NCBI GenBank assembly: GCA_023430685.1
Contig: JAEYZH010000051.1
Coordinates: 1-36,367 of the forward strand
Source: Pseudomonadota bacterium
Lineage (GTDB): Bacteria; Pseudomonadota; Gammaproteobacteria; Xanthomonadales; Rhodanobacteraceae
Length of the DNA stretch: 36,367 nt
Reading direction: 5' to 3'
Below the pieces are notes generated by a model, which was given only the letters and a program-made list of their open reading frames with translations, did not search any database and was not told where the DNA came from. This document shows, piece after piece, positions 8,106 through 13,942 of this stretch (its first letter is position 1; each line of letters starts with the position of its first letter). A program made the translations under genes and the position numbers.

Positions 8106-8996
8106 TCAGTGCCAGGTCATAGCTGTGCGTAGAGGAGTCGCCGTAGCCTTGATCAGCCGCGCATGCTCAGAGCTGCGAACTTGTATCGACAGCGCCGCGG
8201 CCTGCAAAGACTTGGGTAGGCGATCAACGTAGTCGCTTAGCGACGCAAGATTGCGCGACTGCTTGAGCGTACGTACCATCTCTAAATGTAGAGCATGAGG
8301 ATCAAGTTTGGTGAAGAGATCGCGCACCGCGACGTGTTTTTGCGTATTGGGCACGTCTGGAACTCTCTCCCCCATCGCGCGCAAAATTGTAGTCCCTTCG
8401 GCCATCCGGAGGGATTCGAACACTGTCGCTGGACAGATCCGGGCCGAACAATCTTGTGCTTTGCGCACCGTCGAAATTCGGTATCGCTTGGAAAGACACA
8501 TGACCCCCACGTCGTTCGGAACTACGTCCAACACACCAGGGATGTGACCTTCGCTCGCGATCACATTCACCCTGGCAAAGACCCGTCTGTAGTCCTCGAC
8601 CTGACTGGCGAGTCGCGCAAGCGAATCCCTCTCCGACTTGATCTCATAGACCGTCGCGGTGCCATTCAAGATGACGAGGTCAGCCTTGGATCTTCCAACA
8701 CGAAATTCATTGAGCATCGCGGCGGTGCGGAGCGAATGCGTTCCTATCAAGATCTTCTGTGTTATCGCTGCACGGTAGATGTACTCGTCTCGGTGTCCGG
8801 CAATTTTAAGGACGTCAAACGCAGCGTCGAACGCGTCACCTACAGTTGCACATTGGCCCACGTGATCGATTAGTTCGGTCTGACCGATTAGCCTTTGAAA
8901 CAGACCTGACTGACCCTTCTTGGCCATCTCGCGAAAAACAGCCACGGAGAACAACCGAGTCAAAGCAGAAAGTTGCGCTGAGCTTCGAGTTTTCAT
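8106..8996 (-). CDS. sce7726-family protein with PD-(D/E)XK nuclease-like motif
   Basis: A 296-residue protein, first gene of the operon. The start at 8996 has GAGGTG about six bases upstream on the minus strand. The middle (residues 70-145) contains E97 (LNEFRVG), D106 (KADLVIL), E118-I-K120 (VYEIKSE) and Q132 in a following helix: the order and spacing of a PD-(D/E)XK restriction-endonuclease-like core. The family name sce7726 comes from a Sorangium gene found next to sce7725, matching the order here. The N-terminal 60 and C-terminal 130 residues are not recognised; the latter is helical and may bind a partner or DNA. I infer a nuclease acting on nucleic acid in the cytoplasm; cleavage is not proven by motif alone. 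Confidence 0.8.
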   Translation of the reverse strand: MKTRSSAQLSALTRLFSVAVFREMAKKGQSGLFQRLIGQTELIDHVGQCATVGDAFDAAFDVLKIAGHRDEYIYRAAITQKILIGTHSLRTAAMLNEFRVGRSKADLVILNGTATVYEIKSERDSLARLASQVEDYRRVFARVNVIASEGHIPGVLDVVPNDVGVMCLSKRYRISTVRKAQDCSARICPATVFESLRMAEGTTILRAMGERVPDVPNTQKHVAVRDLFTKLDPHALHLEMVRTLKQSRNLASLSDYVDRLPKSLQAAALSIQVRSSEHARLIKATATPLRTAMTWH

Positions 8997-9454
8997 CCTC
9001 TCACCTCAACCATGCGGTTTGACGTCAAAGCTAAGGCACGAGCACGCCAACGTTACATAGAAGCATTTCGTCAAGCCGACTCTATGGTCAGGACGACCGC
9101 TTGCGCGCGTGAGTTGCGCAGTAGACCCGCGGTTTCGCATATTTGCTGTTTGCCCAACCTCGGTCTGTGACCACAGGTTGGGATATCCTAACACTCATCG
9201 GAAACTTCAGTGACCTTGAAGCAACCGATGCCAAACGGTGCGAGGAACCATTGTTTGGTCGTCCGCTTTAGGCGCCCGGATCTGGCTGATGGTCGTTTCT
9301 CCAGAGCACTCGGGGGCGAGCCCAGTATCGATCCACGTGCTGCAGTGGACGTCGGAGAAGTTGTGCGTCTCATCGTACATTTTCCTGAAGAATCCGGCGG
9401 CTAGTGCGGTGACTGATGGACTAGTGGGGCGGAGGTAGTTGATTTCGCGCGCTG
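8997..9454. other. 458-base gap upstream of the three-gene operon; putative promoter region with a strong hairpin
   Basis: This must contain the operon's promoter on the minus strand; the best AT-rich stretch is 9040-9075 but no well-spaced -35/-10 pair convinced me. Part of the rest is lower in GC. An 83-codon minus-strand frame (9207-9458, GTG overlapping the stop of the AHSA1 gene as GTGA) is open, but it matches nothing I know and has an unremarkable composition, so I do not call it a gene. Confidence 0.4.
9153..9182. repeat. Nested inverted repeat upstream of the sce7726-like gene
   Basis: CCCAACCT (9153-9160) pairs with AGGTTGGG (9175-9182), and inside it GGTC (9162-9165) pairs with GACC (9169-9172) around TGT. 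It is about 160 bases upstream of the operon's first start codon. No T-run follows on either strand, so it is not a typical intrinsic terminator; it could be an operator or a structured leader. Confidence 0.6.
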
Positions 9455-9952
9455 TCACCTAGCCCCTGTGATCAACTCGTCCAGCCGGCTGTAGCTGTGC
9501 TCCATCCCATCGGTCATGCCCGTCGCCATCGCCCCATCACGCGCTTCCTTCGACGCGAACATGAGGCTGCAGACCAGCGTCGTGACGCCGTCCTGCTCGC
9601 TGAGGTCGAGTGACACGATGCAGGGATCGCCGGCAGGCATGTCGAAGTCGGCATTGCCCGCGTCGTAGTACTGCGCGTGGACGATCCTCGATGGGGCGTC
9701 GACTTCGCTGAAGGTGCCGAAGAAGCCGAACTCGGTGCCGTCCGCGCGGTGCTTCCACTTCCACCGGTACTTTCCGCCGACGCGGACATCCATCTCGCAC
9801 ACGGGCATGTCCCAGTCATCGTAGCCCTGCCACTTCCGCACGAGGTCGGGCCGGGTGTGGGCATCCCACACGAGTTTGCGCGCGGCGTTGAACGAGCGCG
9901 TGACGCGGACTTCTCGATCGCTCGGCAGCGTGACGTCTGCGGGCTTGGGCAT
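9455..9952 (-). CDS. SRPBCC/AHSA1-family protein
   Basis: A 165-residue protein. ATG 9952 is preferred to 9973 because AAGGAG stands six to seven bases before it. The sequence has the AHSA1 (Bet v1-like) pattern: VRVTRSFNAARKLVWDAHTR, LVRKWQG, VGGKYRWKW, FGFFGTFSEVDAPSRIVH and a final SYSRLDELI helix. Such proteins have a hydrophobic cavity and often lie behind an ArsR-type repressor, as here, where the repressor gene ends 74 bases upstream. The partner arrangement suggests a stress- or ligand-responsive operon; the ligand is unknown. Confidence 0.9.
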   Translation of the reverse strand: MPKPADVTLPSDREVRVTRSFNAARKLVWDAHTRPDLVRKWQGYDDWDMPVCEMDVRVGGKYRWKWKHRADGTEFGFFGTFSEVDAPSRIVHAQYYDAGNADFDMPAGDPCIVSLDLSEQDGVTTLVCSLMFASKEARDGAMATGMTDGMEHSYSRLDELITGAR

Positions 9953-10026
9953 GGACTTCTCCTTCAGGTTCATCGTGGGCGCTCGTCGCGGTGGACGAGC
10001 TAGCGGTCGGCGCGCCGCAACGCGCG

Positions 10027-10383
10027 CTATGCCTTGGTGCGTTTGCGCCGTGTCGGCCTGGCCTGCATCTGCTCGAGCAGTGCATCGAGGCGCTGGTAGT
10101 TCTGTTCGAAGACCTTGCGGTAGCGTTCGATCCAGTCCACGGCTTCCGCCAGCCGCTTGGGTTCGAGCTTGCGTGGACGACGCTGCGCGTCGATGTCGAC
10201 CGAGATGAGGCCGGCGCGTTCGAGCACCTTGAGGTGCTTGGAGATCGCCGGCTGGCTGATCGCGAACGGCTCGGCGAGTTCGGTGACCGTGGCCTCGCCG
10301 GACGCGAGCCGGGCGAGGATCGCGCGGCGGGTCGGGTCGGCGAGGGCGGCGAAGGTGAGGTCGAGGCGTTCGGACGGAGGCAT
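10027..10383 (-). CDS. ArsR-family winged-helix transcription regulator
   Basis: A 118-residue regulator. The opening LTFAALADPTRRAILARLASG, the recognition region TVTELAEPFAISQPAISKHLKVLERAGLI (residues about 33-61) and a basic C-terminus define an ArsR-type winged helix. No metal-binding Cys cluster is present, so it belongs to the metal-independent group that usually controls an adjoining AHSA1/SRPBCC gene; that gene follows directly. An AT-rich promoter stretch with an inverted repeat lies just upstream, fitting autorepression. Confidence 0.92.
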   Translation of the reverse strand: MPPSERLDLTFAALADPTRRAILARLASGEATVTELAEPFAISQPAISKHLKVLERAGLISVDIDAQRRPRKLEPKRLAEAVDWIERYRKVFEQNYQRLDALLEQMQARPTRRKRTKA

Positions 10384-10401
10384 AACCGTACTGTTACATA
10401 A

Positions 10402-10420
10402 CTACTGGGTAATATAGTAG
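10402..10420. promoter_or_regulatory. Candidate operator of the ArsR-AHSA1 operon
   Basis: CTACT and AGTAG form an inverted repeat separated by nine bases (GGGTAATAT), 19 bases from the ArsR start codon on the minus strand. The surrounding 10385-10420 is a conspicuous AT-rich island in GC-rich DNA, as expected for a promoter. Binding by the adjacent ArsR protein is inference. Confidence 0.5.
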
Positions 10421-10528
10421 CGCCGGGGCGACGTGTCAAGCTTGAGGTCATCTCCACGCTGGCGCACGGCATCCAGGCCTGCGGCGTTGCCACTGGAACC
10501 GGACCCGACCTGATCCGGATACGTGCGG

Positions 10529-13237
10529 TCAGGGCAGTCCGAGCGCGCGCGCGGTGCGCTCGGCGTCGACGCGGCTGACTTCGGTCGGCAGCAGAACGTC
10601 GCGCAGAACGGGCAACGCTGCGCGGAGCTCGGCGCGGGCGGCATCGCGGCGATCCAGTGCAAGCTGCGCAGACGCCAGTTCCGCGCGCGCGATCGCGACG
10701 TCGACCGCGGCGGTTTCCCCTGCGCGCATGTGCGCGAGCGCCTGCTCGAAACGTTGCGCAGCGGCGCCGGCGTCGCCACGCGCGAGCGCGATTGCCCCGT
10801 GCTGGCGCAGCGCATGCGCAAACACGACGTGTTCCGGCGGCAGGACGTCGACGAGGCCGGTTTCCGCTTCGCGCAGGTAGGCCTCGGCACTCGCGAGTCG
10901 TCCGCGGCGGCGCTCGACGAGTGCGAGTTGCCAGGTGCACATCAGGTGTTCGATCGAACCGGCGCCGTCGAGCCGTTGCGCTCGATCGCGCAGGTCCAGC
11001 AGGATCGTCGCGGCCGCGTCCTCCTTGCCCGCGAGCGCCAGCGCGCGTGCCTGGTTGCGCAGCAGGCGTCGTCGCGCCTCTGCATCGGCCGGCGTGCCGA
11101 CGCGATCCATGTCCTCGACCGCCTCCGCGAACAGCGCGAGTGCTTGCGCGTAGTCGCCGGCGCTTTCGAACACCGACGCGCGGTTGCCGAGCACGGCCGC
11201 GTAGTCGGCCGAGCGCGCCGAGTAGCCGCGGTCGAGGGCGCCCGCCTCGACCAGCAGCGCAGCGGCCTCGCGATAGCGGCCCTGCAGCGAGAGCGGAACG
11301 GCGAGGTCGTTGAGCAGCGTCAGCATGCGGATGCCCTGTTTGCCGACCAGCGCTTCCTGTTCGGCGATCGCGGTGCGATAGAGCGTTTCCGCGCGCGCCG
11401 GCTCGACGCAGTTGGTGTGCGCGGTGGCGAGCGTGCGCAGGAACTCGATGCGCGCGCTCGGCGCGATCTCCCCGGTGTCGACGCGCGCGAGGCTGGCGTC
11501 GCCGAGTCCGAGGGCTTCGCGGCATTCGCTCGTGAACACGAGCATCGACATCAGCTTGTCGGAGATCTCCGCTTCCAGGTCCGCGTCGAGGACATGACCT
11601 GCGGTGCCCATCGCGAGCGCCTCGCGCAGGTGCGCGATCGCTTTCGTATTCTCGCCGTGATTGTGGAGGATCAGCGCCTGGACCAGCAGGTTGCGCGCGC
11701 GCTCGTCAGCATCACCCGGAGCGTGGCGCTCGCGCAGCGCCGCAGCGCGCGCGGCCGCGGCGAGCGCGGCCTCGTGGTGGCCATTGATCGCTTCCAGATG
11801 GGCATGGCGGTCGTGGTCGCGAGCGAGCGCGAGTGCTTCGGCGGTGTTGTGCACTTCGGCGTTCGCGCTGCCCTGCGCGAGCAGTTCGGCGCCGGTGAGC
11901 GGATCGCCGAGCTCGTCGTAGAGATGCCCGAGCAGGCGCTGCAGCGGCTGCGCCACGGATGCATCGAGTTCGCGGGCTACGATTTGCGCACGCGCGTGGT
12001 CGAGCAGGTCGCGTACGCTGACCGAGGCGCCGAGCGCGTTGTCCGGTGCAGCCGCCTCGAAGGCGTCGGTGAGGAATGCAAGCGCGGCGCGCGCGCGATC
12101 GGCATCACGCGAGGCGGCATGCTCGGCCTCGATCGCGCGATTGCGCTCGTGGCCGAGACGCCAGACGCCGAGGCTGAGCGCGAGCAGGGCCGCGAATGCG
12201 ATCGCGACGCCGGAACGATGGCGGCCGACGAACTTGCGCAACCGATAGCGGCGCGTCATGCGCGCCGCGTGGACCGGCCGGCCATCGCGATAGCGCTCGA
12301 GGTCGTCGCGGAACGCGCCAGCGCTTGCGTAGCGCCTTGCCGGATCCGCGTCGCGCGCCTTGGCGAGGATCCCCGCGAGTTCCGCATCGAGGTGGACTTG
12401 CGGCGTGGCCGCGAGAAGTTCGCCGAGCAGCACGCCGAGGCTGTAGATGTCGCTTGCGGTGGTGATCGCGCGTCCCTCGCGCTGCTCCGGACTCGCGTAG
12501 CCGGCGCTGTAGATGCGCGTCGAAGTCGCACTGTCCACCTCGCCGTCGACGTCGAGCAGCATCGCGATGCCGAAATCGAGCAGCTTGACGGTGCCGGCGG
12601 AATCGACGAGCACGTTGGCGGGCTTGAGGTCGCGGTGTACCACGAGGCGCTGGTGGGCGTGCGCGACGGCATCGAGGATCGCGTCGAAGAGCGCGAGCCG
12701 GTCGGCCAGGCGCGGCGCGTGCGCGTTGGCATGCGCGAGCACAGGCATGCCGTCGACGTATTCGACCGCGAGCCACGGCTGCCCGTCCGCGGTTTCGCCG
12801 CCGTCGAGCAGGCGCGCGATGTTCGGATGCTCGAGCCCGGACAGGATCTGTCGTTCGCGGCGCAGGCGGCGCAGGCCTTCGGACGTGGGGAAACCGCGCA
12901 GCAACTTGATCGCGACGCGTTGGGTGAATCCGCCATCGACGCGCTCGGCGAGGAACACCGTGCCCATGCCGCCCGCGCCGAGTTCGCGCAACAGGCGATA
13001 GGCGCCGAGCCGCCCGGTCCATTCGAGCGCCGCGAGCTGCGCGCCCGCGCTTGCGGCGAGCGCCTGCGCGAGTGGATCGTCGGCCGCGTCGGCGTCCGCT
13101 TCGAGCAGGCGCCTGAGCCATGCGCGTTCATCGCCATCGAGCGTCAATGCGGCGATCGCGGCCTCGCGCTCGTCCGGCGACAAACCGGCGAGGCGCTCGA
13201 AATGATCGGCATAGCGCTCCAGCGGCGGCGGCGTCAT
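10529..13237 (-). CDS. Transmembrane serine/threonine protein kinase with C-terminal TPR repeats
   Basis: A 902-residue protein. The start at 13237 overlaps the stop of the sigma factor gene (ATGA), so both are cotranslated. Residues about 75-320 form a Hanks-type kinase: glycine loop GAGGMG (87-92), VAIK (K111), HRDLKPANVL (D203 catalytic), DFG (221-223) and SPEQREG as the APE-like segment. A membrane helix lies near 343-360, placing the remaining 540 residues on the far side of the membrane. These are alanine-rich helices with tetratricopeptide-like pairs (for example LLVQALILHNHGENTKAIAH and VLGNRASVFESAGDYAQALA). Kinase and membrane-linked TPR sensor next to an ECF-type sigma factor suggest that it modulates the sigma factor; this is known for related pairs but not shown here. 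Confidence 0.93.
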   Translation of the reverse strand: MTPPPLERYADHFERLAGLSPDEREAAIAALTLDGDERAWLRRLLEADADAADDPLAQALAASAGAQLAALEWTGRLGAYRLLRELGAGGMGTVFLAERVDGGFTQRVAIKLLRGFPTSEGLRRLRRERQILSGLEHPNIARLLDGGETADGQPWLAVEYVDGMPVLAHANAHAPRLADRLALFDAILDAVAHAHQRLVVHRDLKPANVLVDSAGTVKLLDFGIAMLLDVDGEVDSATSTRIYSAGYASPEQREGRAITTASDIYSLGVLLGELLAATPQVHLDAELAGILAKARDADPARRYASAGAFRDDLERYRDGRPVHAARMTRRYRLRKFVGRHRSGVAIAFAALLALSLGVWRLGHERNRAIEAEHAASRDADRARAALAFLTDAFEAAAPDNALGASVSVRDLLDHARAQIVARELDASVAQPLQRLLGHLYDELGDPLTGAELLAQGSANAEVHNTAEALALARDHDRHAHLEAINGHHEAALAAAARAAALRERHAPGDADERARNLLVQALILHNHGENTKAIAHLREALAMGTAGHVLDADLEAEISDKLMSMLVFTSECREALGLGDASLARVDTGEIAPSARIEFLRTLATAHTNCVEPARAETLYRTAIAEQEALVGKQGIRMLTLLNDLAVPLSLQGRYREAAALLVEAGALDRGYSARSADYAAVLGNRASVFESAGDYAQALALFAEAVEDMDRVGTPADAEARRRLLRNQARALALAGKEDAAATILLDLRDRAQRLDGAGSIEHLMCTWQLALVERRRGRLASAEAYLREAETGLVDVLPPEHVVFAHALRQHGAIALARGDAGAAAQRFEQALAHMRAGETAAVDVAIARAELASAQLALDRRDAARAELRAALPVLRDVLLPTEVSRVDAERTARALGLP

Positions 13238-13797
13238 GAGGCGAGCGCCGTCTTCAGCCACGCACGCGCGAGGCGCAAGTCGCGATCGATGGTGGTGTCG
13301 GAGAGTCCGAGCGCCGCGGCCACCTCGGTGCGTTCGAGGCCGCCGAAGTAGACCATTTCGATGATCTGCGCGTGGCGCGCGTTGCGCGTGGCGAGGTCGC
13401 GCAGGGCTTCGTCGACGTGCAGCAGGCGCGCATCGGCATCGTTGGCGGCGACATGGCGCGCCTCGTCGAGTTCGACCCGCCGCACGTCGCCGCCGCGCTT
13501 GGTCGCCAGGCGCTTGCGCGCCGCGTCGATGAGTACTTGGCGCGTCGCCTGTGCCGCGACGCGGAAGAAGTGGTGGCGATCCACGCAGTCGACTTCGCCG
13601 CCGAGCATGCGGACCAGCGCCTCGTGCGCAAGATCGGTGGCGCTCAGCGTCGCGGCCGGCATCGCGCGCAACGAACGCGCGGCGATCGCGTGCACGTTCG
13701 CGTACACCTGGCGCATCAACGCATCCAGCGCGACCGGGTCTCCCTGCCGCCACTCGGCCAGCAATACGGTGATGTCCTTGGGCTGCAGCGCCTCCAT
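13234..13797 (-). CDS. ECF-type RNA polymerase sigma factor (TIGR02999-like)
   Basis: A 187-residue sigma factor. Region 2 spans about residues 10-100 (QVYANVHAIAARSL, TDLAHEALVRM, HHFFRVAAQATRQVLIDAAR) and region 4 about 130-185, with the helix-turn-helix TEVAAALGLSDTTIDRDLRL. The pattern ATDLAHEA...R...HFFR...ARQ is that of the group often encoded beside Ser/Thr kinases, and the gene indeed overlaps a kinase gene. No anti-sigma gene is adjacent. The start at 13797 lies 145 bases from the divergent beta-helix gene, so the two promoters share this gap. Confidence 0.92.
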   Translation of the reverse strand: MEALQPKDITVLLAEWRQGDPVALDALMRQVYANVHAIAARSLRAMPAATLSATDLAHEALVRMLGGEVDCVDRHHFFRVAAQATRQVLIDAARKRLATKRGGDVRRVELDEARHVAANDADARLLHVDEALRDLATRNARHAQIIEMVYFGGLERTEVAAALGLSDTTIDRDLRLARAWLKTALAS

Positions 13798-13942
13798 GCC
13801 GTGATTCTAGTGCGCGAGCGACTGCGCGGGTCGCGCAGTCGCCAACCCCGTCACATTCGGGAGCGCCGGATGGATCCGCATGGGGGTTCTGGACGCTGCT
13901 TTGCGTTCCGAGTGGCCCAGATCAATTTCCGCGGAGGACTCC

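Noticed and set aside
9040..9075. Sigma-70 promoter (TTGACG and TATGTA on the minus strand)
   Set aside because: The two elements are only nine bases apart, too close for a functional pair.
9153..9182. Intrinsic terminator
   Set aside because: Strong stem but no T-run on either strand, and it lies upstream, not downstream, of the operon.
9207..9458. 83-codon minus-strand frame with GTG overlapping the AHSA1 stop
   Set aside because: No recognisable domain, a competing frame on the other strand is also open, and it lies in the boundary of the low-GC block; not enough to call a gene.
10523..13351. 942-codon plus-strand frame opposite the Ser/Thr kinase
   Set aside because: Antisense to a protein with intact kinase motifs; low-complexity Arg/Ala translation with no domain.
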